Assembly: GCA_937891135.1 (NCBI GenBank)
Contig: CALAFB010000002.1
Coordinates: forward strand, 1-8,385
Direction of reading: 5' to 3'
From: an uncultured Elusimicrobium sp.
Lineage (GTDB): Bacteria; Elusimicrobiota; Elusimicrobia; Elusimicrobiales; Elusimicrobiaceae
DNA: 8,385 nt
Numbering within the stretch: position 1 is the first letter of the stretch; each line of letters opens with the position of its first letter. The position numbers were made by a program, and so were the translations under genes. Below are positions 1 to 6,127 of the stretch, in pieces. The notes beneath the pieces were generated by a model that worked only from the letters and a program-made list of their open reading frames with translations, was not told where the DNA came from and searched no databases.

Positions 1-1
1 T

Positions 2-55
2 GCGCCCGAGCATAAGAAAGAAGTATTTTGGCGGTGGATACATGACCAAAAATGA
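2..55 (+). CDS. Possible 3' end of an upstream gene (partial)
   Basis: The second frame is open from the window edge to a TGA at 53-55 and would encode 17 residues ending WIHDQK. It would overlap the start of the next gene by 14 bases, a common arrangement in tightly packed operons. The fragment is too short to recognise. The frame of the following deiminase gene is also open to the window edge, so chance openness cannot be excluded. The evidence is only the open frame and the overlap geometry. Confidence 0.3.
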   Translation, partial: APEHKKEVFWRWIHDQK

Positions 56-911
56 AGTAATTTATGTGGCTAAACCCACCTGGTACACAGAACAGACATA
101 CCCCGGCCACGCAAAATTTTATGAGCATTTTGTGGCGCAATTAAAGCAATACCACGAAGTGCGCGCATTGGAACTGCCCGATATTTGGGTGCGCGATTTT
201 CTACCCGTGCAAAATGTGCAGACCGGCGAGTTATATCAGGCATTTTTTAACCCGCGCTATGCTAATTACACGCCTAAATTTACGGATGCTATCCGTATGC
301 TGGTGCGGAGCGCTTTTCCGCATGCTAAACTATGTGACGTGCGTATAGATGGGGGAAATATGGTTGTTTCCCCGGATAGAAAATATGTTATTTGCTTGGA
401 AAAGCGGACCATTTTTCGCAAACAAGAAACCGATAAAAAGACCCATGTGGAAAGCGAGTTAAAGCGTGCACTGGGCGTGCAGGAAATTTTATGGCTTCCA
501 CAGCAAAAAGGTGATAAAATTGGTCATATAGACGGGTATATCCAATTTTTAGGTGATTTTTTAATGGAAGGTGCGACAAATATTTTTGACGGAGATATTG
601 CCCTTGAAACGTTGCTTGATGATAAATCTAGCAATTTGTTAGCTAGTTGTCATCATTTTAAGACGGTGCCTTTGTTATGCCGGATAGACGAAAATAATTG
701 GCTAAGTGCTAAAGGCCTTTATGTGAACTTTTTGGAAACTTCGCGTGCTGTTTTTGCACCACAATTTAATTTGCCCGAAGACGACGAAATTGTTAATATA
801 ATGAAAAAGCACACCCGCAAGCCGCTTGTGCGCGTGGATTGTGAGCAAATATCTCAGTACGGCGGAGCCGTACATTGTTTAACGAGGGAATATGATGAAA
901 AGTGTCCATGA
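42..911 (+). CDS. Agmatine deiminase / peptidyl-arginine deiminase family protein
   Basis: The 289-aa product carries the guanidino-group hydrolase signature in the expected order: DIWVRD at 47-52, DGGN at 103-106, GHID at 161-164, a YVNF-type segment at 227-230, and GGAVHC at 274-279 with the probable nucleophile Cys279. Enzymes of this family (PAD_porph type) hydrolyse agmatine to N-carbamoylputrescine, or peptidyl-arginine to citrulline. No signal peptide is visible, so a cytosolic, agmatine-type role is more likely. It is shorter than the roughly 340-370 aa of typical agmatine deiminases and lacks the usual N-terminal PAEW-like stretch; the usual Gly after RD-F is Leu54. The ATG at 42 has only a weak GGTGG upstream and the frame stays open to the window edge, so an earlier start is possible. 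Its last 20 bases overlap the HNH gene. Family assignment is firm; substrate is not. Confidence 0.85.
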   Translation: MTKNEVIYVAKPTWYTEQTYPGHAKFYEHFVAQLKQYHEVRALELPDIWVRDFLPVQNVQTGELYQAFFNPRYANYTPKFTDAIRMLVRSAFPHAKLCDVRIDGGNMVVSPDRKYVICLEKRTIFRKQETDKKTHVESELKRALGVQEILWLPQQKGDKIGHIDGYIQFLGDFLMEGATNIFDGDIALETLLDDKSSNLLASCHHFKTVPLLCRIDENNWLSAKGLYVNFLETSRAVFAPQFNLPEDDEIVNIMKKHTRKPLVRVDCEQISQYGGAVHCLTREYDEKCP

Positions 912-1656
912 AATTCAAATCTTTGATGATGCTGAAAAATTATTGATGGAATCTTTTAAGAATTGCTCTGATGTCCACAGAAAGATTCCTTTTTCTATAT
1001 TTGCGGCTTTGTTTATAGATACATTGATTGGTGTATTTGGCACCCGGAAAGAATATGCTGTATGCTATCCAGATTGTAAAGAAAGCATGAACAAGGATTG
1101 GGCTGGTAGGAATCATATTCATGTGGATTTGCAAAAATATATTGATAAATTAAAGCAGGATCCCTTTTGGGTTAACCTTCACAATAAGTGTAAAAAAGCG
1201 GCAGAAAAATGGGAAAAGCAAGCCAAAGATCAAAATGATTTTGAAACACGTCTAACCAATAAAATAGCTTTTTTAAAATGGTATTTTAGACAGAAACAAA
1301 ATTGTGCATATTGTGGAGTTCCTAGAGAAATAGTGGCAGAATATTTTGAAAAAGACCAACAAACACAGGATGCTAAAAAACAAAGAGAAGGTCGCGGGAT
1401 AATGCTAGAATTAGAAAGAATAGCAAGTATAAAAAATGAAAATAATTATACGGAGAAAAATTGTGTACTAATTTGTTATGTATGCAACAATGCTAAAAGC
1501 AATTTTATATCTCACAGGGATTTTAGGCCAATTGCACAAGGCATTAACCAATTTTGGCAAAATGTATTAGCGAAGAAAGGAATTGATATTTCATACTTAA
1601 CAGATTTTAAATCTATTTGGGAGAAAGTTGAAAAGAAATTAAATAACCAAAAATAA
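892..1656 (+). CDS. HNH-type endonuclease-like protein with CxxC zinc site
   Basis: The 254-aa product has an HNH-like core in its C-terminal half: CAYC at 138-141, a LELERI segment at 172-177, N190 before CVLICYVC (C195, C198), then NN-AK at 199-202. The order CxxC, sLeRI, eNCvlvCxxCN, K matches zinc-stabilised HNH nucleases. The position that is His in classical D-H-I motifs appears as Glu-Arg, a variant seen in some subfamilies. The first 130 residues are helical and charged and were not recognised; they may set target specificity. The ATG at 892 follows GAGGGA and overlaps the deiminase frame by 20 bases, suggesting translational coupling. It is visibly richer in A/T than the deiminase gene, hinting at separate acquisition. 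A restriction, homing or toxin-type nuclease are all possible. Confidence 0.72.
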   Translation: MMKSVHEIQIFDDAEKLLMESFKNCSDVHRKIPFSIFAALFIDTLIGVFGTRKEYAVCYPDCKESMNKDWAGRNHIHVDLQKYIDKLKQDPFWVNLHNKCKKAAEKWEKQAKDQNDFETRLTNKIAFLKWYFRQKQNCAYCGVPREIVAEYFEKDQQTQDAKKQREGRGIMLELERIASIKNENNYTEKNCVLICYVCNNAKSNFISHRDFRPIAQGINQFWQNVLAKKGIDISYLTDFKSIWEKVEKKLNNQK

Positions 1657-1696
1657 TATTAAAATTCTTTTTTCTGAACAGGATTAGCATTAAAAG

Positions 1697-1724
1697 ACCT
1701 AGCATTTGGCATAGGTTTTTTTTT
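1697..1724 (+). terminator. Intrinsic terminator after the HNH gene
   Basis: ACCTA (1697-1701) pairs with TAGGT (1712-1716), the helix can continue with GC/GC across a bulged A, and the stem runs into nine T residues (1716-1724). It lies 40 bases after the HNH stop codon and just ahead of the next promoter, so it separates the deiminase/HNH unit from the downstream genes. Confidence 0.82.
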
Positions 1725-1733
1725 GGCTATGCT

Positions 1734-1767
1734 ACGACACTATGCTGTCGCACGGGTTTTCTACACT
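1734..1767 (+). promoter_or_regulatory. Promoter A: dyad operator plus -10, for the 104-aa gene
   Basis: The dyad ACGACACTATGCTGTCGC (1734-1751) is followed after exactly 10 bp by TACACT (1762-1767). The same dyad, 10-bp gap and -10-like hexamer recur at four other promoters in the window. No -35 box exists: with a 17-bp spacer it would fall on the non-conserved centre of the dyad. Transcription would start near 1774, giving a leader of about 94 bases. The promoter role is inferred from the recurrence and placement. Confidence 0.72.
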
Positions 1768-1775
1768 ATAGGTAA
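1734..1775 (+). repeat. 42-bp promoter repeat, copy 1 (copy 2 at 2202-2243)
   Basis: Positions 1734-1775 and 2202-2243 match at 40 of 42 bases; the only differences are CG at 1753-1754 against TA at 2221-2222. The match covers the dyad, the spacer and the -10 and stops soon after the predicted start site. Identity this high suggests recent duplication of a promoter cassette or strong selection on the whole stretch. Confidence 0.9.
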
Positions 1776-1867
1776 CTTGCCTTGCACTATACGGCAATTA
1801 CACAACTCCCCCTCAAGGTTGTTTTTAAGCCATGTCGGCTTAACGGTATCAAAAAGAGAGGAAAATT
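1774..1867 (+). promoter_or_regulatory. Structured 5' leader of the 104-aa gene
   Basis: Between the predicted start site and the ATG, three short hairpins can form in a row: TTGCC (1777-1781) with GGCAA (1793-1797); ACAAC (1802-1806) with GTTGT (1818-1822), followed by a T run and so terminator-like; and AAGCC (1827-1831) with GGCTT (1837-1841). A GAGAGG ribosome-binding site lies just before the start codon. The stems are only 5 bp and match no riboswitch class I recognise. It could be an attenuator or simply an untranslated leader. Confidence 0.35.
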
Positions 1868-2182
1868 ATGTCTAAAACAGAATCTTGGCAAATAGAGCCC
1901 AAGCACGAACAGGTTAGTCCGGCGCTTTTGTGTACTTCCAAATTGGATGTTAAGGTAAATAAAGAGGGAACGTATGTTTTTGGCGGAGCCACCTACGGTT
2001 TTTACTGTACGTATGATAGCGGGGATTATATGTTCCGTTTTTTCTTTGGTAGAACACTAGGTGGCTCAGGAAAACAATTATTTTTTGAATTGTATCTGAA
2101 AGGGGAAAAGATTGCCGCAGATGTTATCAGAGGAGAGCGCGCAGAGGCATTTGCCTGTTTTTTACGCAATATAGCCAAATAA
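1868..2182 (+). CDS. Unrecognised 104-aa protein
   Basis: The 104-aa product was not recognised. It starts at an ATG preceded by GAGAGG. The middle (about residues 28-80) alternates hydrophobic and polar residues and is rich in Gly, Tyr and Phe (for example YMFRFFFGRT), suggesting a small beta-rich fold. The end, around RAEAFACFLRNIAK, looks helical. There is no signal peptide or clear membrane segment. It stands alone between terminator 1697-1724 and promoter B, but shares its promoter sequence almost exactly with the AAA+ gene downstream, so the two are probably expressed together. Coding status rests on the strong start signal, its own promoter and a tight fit between regulatory elements. 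Confidence 0.7.
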   Translation: MSKTESWQIEPKHEQVSPALLCTSKLDVKVNKEGTYVFGGATYGFYCTYDSGDYMFRFFFGRTLGGSGKQLFFELYLKGEKIAADVIRGERAEAFACFLRNIAK

Positions 2183-2201
2183 TCTAAGACGAAAAACCAA
2201 A

Positions 2202-2235
2202 ACGACACTATGCTGTCGCATAGGTTTTCTACACT
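2202..2235 (+). promoter_or_regulatory. Promoter B: dyad operator plus -10, for the tandem AAA+ gene
   Basis: The same 18-bp dyad as promoter A (2202-2219) is followed after 10 bp by TACACT (2230-2235). The predicted start near 2242 gives a short leader of about 27 bases carrying AAGGAGA ahead of the ATG at 2269. It begins 19 bases after the preceding stop codon, so the AAA+ gene has its own promoter although it could also be read from promoter A. Confidence 0.75.
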
Positions 2236-2268
2236 ATAGGTAATCTAACGAAAAAGGAGAACAAAACC

Positions 2269-4257
2269 ATGAAATACACACGCGAACAATATGAAGCATT
2301 CTACTACTTACACAAACTACTGCCCTACTTGAATACCTTTGACGACTGCGATTGGAAATTCAATCGCATTAATCGCATAATGGACAAGGGGTTGCTTGTG
2401 TCTATCCCCAAAGAAGAAAATGAAAAAGAAACCCGAAAGAACTTGTATCCGCAAATAGTGGATTCCTTGGCTAAACAGGGGACAATTTATCCCAAACTGG
2501 CACCGTCTGCGCAACAAAATAATATTTCGTACCTTGCACGCATATTGCATTTGAATCAAAAAGAAGAAATGATTGTCCGGTTTTTAAGTGCGGCGCGCAA
2601 TAATGACGTGTTGCGGGACTGTTTGAACCGTTTCAATCACGATATTACGGACAAAGAAGAAGCCTTGACTGCGGTAGCGGGTCTGCCTTGTGGGGCAGGG
2701 CCTACCCTTTTAAAGGATAGCGCTCCCTTAAAACGATTGGGGGTTGTAGAGGAATTGCGCTTCAATACGGGGTGCAGATTGACAGGATGGGCACGGGAAT
2801 TTATCAATAGCGTTCATAAAGATGATGAAGCACGTTATAAAGCACTTATCGGTGCGCCTTTGGATGCTAACGACGAATTTACTGCAAAGGATTTTTCGTA
2901 TGTAGAAGCGGCTAATTTAGCGCTGCGGCTTATGAAACAGGCCAAACGCACCAAGGGATTTAATATTCTGCTTTACGGAGTGCCAGGTACGGGTAAAACC
3001 AGTTTTGCCAAAGTATTAGCCAAAACTGCAAAGTTGGACTTGTACCCCGTTGGTGTCTGTAATGGCGGAGAAGCCGAGAAAAACTATCGCTTGCAACAGT
3101 TCTACCGCAACCAATTTTTGCTTAAAAATGTTAAAAACGCATGTATCCTCTTTGACGAAGGCGAAGATATGTTTTCCAGTCTAGAAACCCGTACTAGCAA
3201 AATGGAGATAAATAACCTGTTGGAAAATAACGAAGTCCCCGTCATTTGGACGACCAATAAAATCCACCGCATGGACCCGGCTTTTATCCGTCGTTTTACG
3301 TTGGCGGTGTGTTTTAATAAGCCGCCCGTGGAGGTGCGCCAAAAAATTTGGAATAAATATCTAACAGAGAATAAAATTACGTGCGGCAAGGAAGATACCT
3401 TAAAACTTGCCAAAAAGTACGAAGTGGCCCCCTCCATGATTGCGGGTGCGACGCAAGCGGCTCGTATGGCAAAAGGCGATTTGAAAACGGTGACAGACCA
3501 CCTGTCTTTTATGACACAAGCATTGAACGGCGGCTACAAAAAGCCAGAAGAAAATACGGAAAATGCCGAATTTGAAACCGCGCTTATCCATGCGGATATG
3601 AATTTGGACCTGTTGACGCAACAAATCAAACAATTAGGGAAGCTTAATTTCTCGCTTTGCTTATACGGGGCCAGCGGTACGGGAAAATCGGCCTATGCGC
3701 GCTATTTAGCGCAAGAATTGGGGATGGATGTTCTCCACCGCCGGGCATCTGATTTAATTAGCCCCTATGTAGGGGAAACTGAGCAAAAAATCGCGCGTGC
3801 CTTTGCCGAGGCCAAGGAAAATAAAGCCCTGCTTATTTTTGACGAGGCCGACAGTTTCTTGCGCGATCGTTCTACCGCGATGCGTTCCTGGGAAGTGTCC
3901 AGCGTAAACGAAATGCTGACGTGGATGGAAAGCCACCCCTATCCGTTTATTTGCACCACCAACCTCATGGACACGCTGGACCCGGCCAGTCTGCGGCGGT
4001 TTAGTTTTAAGGTCAAGTACAACTTTTTGACGCCCCAGCAAGTGGTATGTGCCTTTATGTTCTTCTTCCATGTAATGATTGAGCCACAAGATGTGGTAGG
4101 GTTAGATAAACTAACCCCCGGCGACTTTGCCCTTGTGAAAAATAAGGCGGAAATATTGGGCCACGCGCACGATTTTTACGCGCTAAAAGAAATGCTGGAA
4201 ATCGAGCAAAAATTAAAGCAAAATAGATCAGGAGGGCAAATTGGTTTTACAGTGTAG
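2269..4257 (+). CDS. Tandem AAA+ ATPase (SpoVK/COG0464-like)
   Basis: The 662-aa product holds two AAA+ modules after an unrecognised helical N-terminal region of about 200 residues. Module 1 has Walker A GVPGTGKT (237-244), Walker B ILFDE (293-297), a TTN sensor segment and an arginine-finger-like DPAFIRRF (336-343). Module 2 has Walker A GASGTGKS (467-474), Walker B LLIFDE (521-526), a TTN sensor and DPASLRRF (571-578). Module 2 also keeps the YVGETEQKIARAF pore-region signature of classical AAA proteins; module 1 has NGGEAEKNY at that place, so the two pores differ. Both modules look able to bind and hydrolyse ATP. Such proteins form rings that remodel or unfold partners; the substrate is unknown. 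AAGGAGA marks the ATG at 2269. Its stop abuts the stop of the converging ankyrin gene. No transmembrane segment or protease domain was seen. Confidence 0.88.
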   Translation: MKYTREQYEAFYYLHKLLPYLNTFDDCDWKFNRINRIMDKGLLVSIPKEENEKETRKNLYPQIVDSLAKQGTIYPKLAPSAQQNNISYLARILHLNQKEEMIVRFLSAARNNDVLRDCLNRFNHDITDKEEALTAVAGLPCGAGPTLLKDSAPLKRLGVVEELRFNTGCRLTGWAREFINSVHKDDEARYKALIGAPLDANDEFTAKDFSYVEAANLALRLMKQAKRTKGFNILLYGVPGTGKTSFAKVLAKTAKLDLYPVGVCNGGEAEKNYRLQQFYRNQFLLKNVKNACILFDEGEDMFSSLETRTSKMEINNLLENNEVPVIWTTNKIHRMDPAFIRRFTLAVCFNKPPVEVRQKIWNKYLTENKITCGKEDTLKLAKKYEVAPSMIAGATQAARMAKGDLKTVTDHLSFMTQALNGGYKKPEENTENAEFETALIHADMNLDLLTQQIKQLGKLNFSLCLYGASGTGKSAYARYLAQELGMDVLHRRASDLISPYVGETEQKIARAFAEAKENKALLIFDEADSFLRDRSTAMRSWEVSSVNEMLTWMESHPYPFICTTNLMDTLDPASLRRFSFKVKYNFLTPQQVVCAFMFFFHVMIEPQDVVGLDKLTPGDFALVKNKAEILGHAHDFYALKEMLEIEQKLKQNRSGGQIGFTV

Positions 4258-5058
4258 TTACAAAAGGGAGAGTGAGCACTCTCCCTCTTTTACGCCGTGT
4301 ATGCATAGCCAATGGCGGGTGGTTTTATCTAGGCGAGACCCATACTGCAAAATGTTTTCTCCGTGTTTGGTGCGTGCATGCAAATCAATACCATATTTGA
4401 AGAGTAACTTAAACCGGGGCAGTACTTCTTGCCATGGGCACATGCCCGCCACTATGTAAAACAAGGCGTTATGCCCTTCTCCATCGCGTGCATTGATGTC
4501 TGCCCCGTGTTCAAGCAACATTTCCATAATGGAAATATCGGCAAAATAAGCTGCGGTCATCAGCGGCGTTTCGCCGTCATGCACCTTTCCGCGTTGGTTT
4601 ACATCTGCACCATATTCCAAAAAAATAGCCACCACACGTTTAACATTTTTAAAAATCGCCTCGTGAAATACCGGACGTAAGGCATTGGTGGGTAAATTCG
4701 GGTCTGCCCCCGCACGCAATAATCGTCGCAAGACCGCCCTATTAGCGGGTTGGTCATAGGGATAAGGTTTTTTTGATATTTTTGTAATTTTGCGATCAAG
4801 CGGAGTAACGCGTCTGTAACTCCAAATAAAACTCTCTAAAATACTTTGTCCGCAGTCTGGATCACACTCGTTGGGGTTAGCCCCGTGTTCAAGCAAATAC
4901 TTAATCATAGGGATATTTTCATTAAAACAGGCTTCCCGCAACGGCACAAGTCCATCCTCGGACACATTGGGATCTGCGCCAGCTTCAATAAGTTGGCGTA
5001 CAATGCGCATGGAATTTTGATAGGCGGCCTCGCCAAGTGTCATTTGAGGTGTGGTCAT
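4258..5058 (-). CDS. Ankyrin-repeat protein
   Basis: With the ATG at 5058 the product is 266 aa and consists almost wholly of ankyrin repeats. The turn motifs are visible as GADPN (27-31), GANPN (59-63), GADPN (117-121), GADVN (150-154), GADIN (185-189) and a degenerate GIDLH (223-227), with TPLMTAA at 164-170 as the best repeat core. An insertion of roughly 30 residues lies between the second and third repeats. Ankyrin repeats bind other proteins and no enzymatic domain is attached, so it is likely an adaptor or inhibitor. No signal peptide is seen. AAGGAA lies just before the ATG and the start comes one base after the stop of the 124-aa gene, so the two form an operon with coupled translation. 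A GTG at 5076 would add six residues but has a poorer context. Confidence 0.88.
   Translation of the reverse strand: MTTPQMTLGEAAYQNSMRIVRQLIEAGADPNVSEDGLVPLREACFNENIPMIKYLLEHGANPNECDPDCGQSILESFIWSYRRVTPLDRKITKISKKPYPYDQPANRAVLRRLLRAGADPNLPTNALRPVFHEAIFKNVKRVVAIFLEYGADVNQRGKVHDGETPLMTAAYFADISIMEMLLEHGADINARDGEGHNALFYIVAGMCPWQEVLPRFKLLFKYGIDLHARTKHGENILQYGSRLDKTTRHWLCIHGVKEGECSLSLL
4262..4291. terminator. Bidirectional terminator between converging genes
   Basis: GGGAGAGT (4266-4273) and ACTCTCCC (4278-4285) form a perfect 8-bp stem with a GAGC loop, flanked by AAAA on the left and TCTTTT on the right, so it can end transcription from either side. For the AAA+ gene it lies just after the stop. 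For the ankyrin gene it sits inside the last codons (residues 258-265), so the terminator is part of the coding sequence. Confidence 0.85.
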
Positions 5059-5059
5059 A

Positions 5060-5434
5060 TTATTCCTTATTTTCACGGCGCATTTTTTTGTTTAATTTGT
5101 CGTTTAATTGTATTGCCAATGACAGCAAAGGTAAATAGGGCATACTATCCAAAGGGATCATACCATAATCACCCAGTTGTTTTTTATTATCTTTAGGAGT
5201 GGTAACAATAATTTCATAACCCCCTTTGTTATCGTACGCCTGTATGGAACGAATTTGTCCGTTTACTTCTAATAACATGGTTTTCTTTACATCATACCGT
5301 CCCCCTTTTGCAAAGGAAGCCATATCTTGGATGCCCAGTTTTGCAAAATCTTCCGCAATAACTTGGCGCAGTTCTCTGCATGCTTGTTTGTCTGTTTGGC
5401 TGCTTATGTAAGCAATAATATCTCGTATATTCAT
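5060..5434 (-). CDS. Unrecognised 124-aa protein, first gene of the ankyrin operon
   Basis: The ATG at 5434 is preferred over one at 5455 because AAGGAGA lies at the right distance before it; the product is then 124 aa. It was not recognised. An N-terminal helical part (residues 1-40) leads into a short beta-rich segment (50-80, with KTMLLEVNGQ and GYEIIVTTP), then a helical, strongly basic tail ending KLNKKMRRENKE. It has no signal peptide or membrane segment. It shares promoter C with the ankyrin gene, which begins one base after its stop, so the two proteins probably act together, for instance as a partner pair. Its function is unknown. Confidence 0.75.
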   Translation of the reverse strand: MNIRDIIAYISSQTDKQACRELRQVIAEDFAKLGIQDMASFAKGGRYDVKKTMLLEVNGQIRSIQAYDNKGGYEIIVTTPKDNKKQLGDYGMIPLDSMPYLPLLSLAIQLNDKLNKKMRRENKE

Positions 5435-5451
5435 TTTGTTTCTCCTTATGT

Positions 5452-5470
5452 GCACAATGTGCTGTTGTGC
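5452..5470 (-). promoter_or_regulatory. Hairpin near the 5' end of the ankyrin operon leader
   Basis: GCACAA (5452-5457) and TTGTGC (5465-5470) form a 6-bp stem with a 7-base loop. It would start about four bases into the transcript predicted from promoter C and ends a few bases before the ribosome-binding site. It may protect the 5' end or bind a regulator; no U run follows, so it is not a terminator. Confidence 0.4.
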
Positions 5471-5480
5471 CTATAATAAA

Positions 5481-5514
5481 AGGATAACAAATCCCTGCGA
5501 CAGCCTCTTGTCGC
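5481..5514 (-). promoter_or_regulatory. Promoter C: dyad operator plus -10, for the 124-aa/ankyrin operon
   Basis: On the minus strand the dyad GCGACAAGAGGCTGTCGC (5514-5497) is followed after exactly 10 bp by TATCCT (5486-5481). The arms extend to 8 bp with flanking CT/AG. The predicted start near 5474 gives a leader of about 40 bases. It lies within 16 bases of the stop of the upstream 144-aa gene; no U run follows the dyad, so it does not look like a terminator for that gene. Confidence 0.72.
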
Positions 5515-5529
5515 AGTAAGAAAGTTCTT

Positions 5530-5964
5530 TCACTCGCCTTTGTCTTTCCTGGCAAAATCCAGCATTGCTGCCATCATGGCATATTTCAATCTCATTTGTT
5601 GGGTATGGCGTTTATCAAGCAGTTGACAAACTATACCGTAATAAAATTGCTTTAAGTAATGTTCGGTTTCTTTGTAGTGTTCCGGATATTCCGTTTGTAA
5701 TGAAACTAAAAAACTAAGATCCTTTTTTTCGGCCAGAAATGTGCGCAAACACCGGGCATATGCACGTTTAAGTTTGACCTGCAATTCCACAGGAAATTTA
5801 CACCCGTTTAAGCTATTGCCGCATGCTCTTTGGAAATCTTTCTCCGTGAGGAGCTTTCTTGCAAAAAGATATTTAAATAAAAATACTTCTAGTTGAAGCG
5901 TATTGTTTGGTGCTATGTACTTATTGTTGTCCGACTTTTGCATATAGTTGAGGATTATTTTCAT
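5530..5964 (-). CDS. Unrecognised 144-aa protein under a SAM-I-clan riboswitch
   Basis: The 144-aa product was not recognised. The ATG at 5964 follows GGGAGA by five bases. Composition suggests an all-helical soluble protein: a hydrophobic patch around LQLEVFLFKYLF (23-34), a basic stretch KLKRAYARCLR (64-74) and a C-terminal helix with MMAAMLDFARKDKGE. It has four Cys residues (49, 55, 72, 113) in no metal-site spacing. It shows no methyltransferase or transporter motif, so the riboswitch does not reveal its job through homology. Control is unusually explicit: promoter D-minus, then a SAM-sensing aptamer and terminator. The design predicts expression when S-adenosylmethionine is low. Confidence 0.72.
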   Translation of the reverse strand: MKIILNYMQKSDNNKYIAPNNTLQLEVFLFKYLFARKLLTEKDFQRACGNSLNGCKFPVELQVKLKRAYARCLRTFLAEKKDLSFLVSLQTEYPEHYKETEHYLKQFYYGIVCQLLDKRHTQQMRLKYAMMAAMLDFARKDKGE

Positions 5965-6000
5965 ATGTATCTCCCATTAGTTTAATTCCATAGGAGCATA

Positions 6001-6026
6001 GAAAGAAAGCCCATCACAAAGATGGG
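6001..6026 (-). terminator. Expression-platform terminator of the riboswitch
   Basis: In the minus-strand RNA, CCCAUC (6026-6021) and GAUGGG (6015-6010) form a 6-bp stem with loop UUUGU, followed by CUUUCUUUCU. Its 5' arm overlaps CCAUCUUU (6025-6018), which can instead pair with AAAGAUGG (6049-6042) at the aptamer end, giving a classical terminator/antiterminator choice. Confidence 0.68.
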
Positions 6027-6121
6027 TCTAATGGAGGCACACCATCTTTCAAGCATTAGCACCTTGCTTAGGCAGGTTGCTGTGTAGTCAGCGGGCTTGC
6101 CCCTCGTACACTCTCTATGGT
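6001..6121 (-). promoter_or_regulatory. SAM-I-clan (SAM-I/IV-like) riboswitch
   Basis: The minus-strand RNA reads like a SAM-I aptamer. P1 pairs ACCAU (6121-6117) with AUGGU (6045-6041). AGAGA-type bases lead to P2, GUGUA (6111-6107) with UACAC (6086-6082), interrupted by a kink-turn-like CGA/UGA and capped by GGG/CCC. The conserved AGCAACC follows, then a P3 hairpin, then GGUGCUAAU and GAAAGAU. The P2 loop CAAGC (6099-6095) is fully complementary to GCUUG after GCUAAU, giving the clan's pseudoknot. The P4 hairpin of classical SAM-I is missing, as in SAM-IV and SAM-I/IV variants. SAM binding should stabilise P1 and let the terminator form, shutting off the 144-aa gene. All pairings were checked by eye; the ligand is inferred from the family. 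Confidence 0.83.
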
Positions 6122-6127
6122 AAGTAT

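Noticed and set aside
5074..5076. GTG start six codons upstream for the ankyrin protein
   Set aside because: The ATG at 5058 has AAGGAA at the right distance and starts one base after the preceding stop codon; the GTG would overlap that gene without a better site.
4241..5196. Several plus-strand open frames across the ankyrin/124-aa region
   Set aside because: They lack ribosome-binding sites and recognisable domains, and lie opposite clear ankyrin repeats.
5495..5516. Dyad C as an intrinsic terminator for the 144-aa gene
   Set aside because: The 8-bp stem follows the stop codon closely, but no U run follows it on the minus strand, and the same dyad recurs at promoter positions elsewhere.
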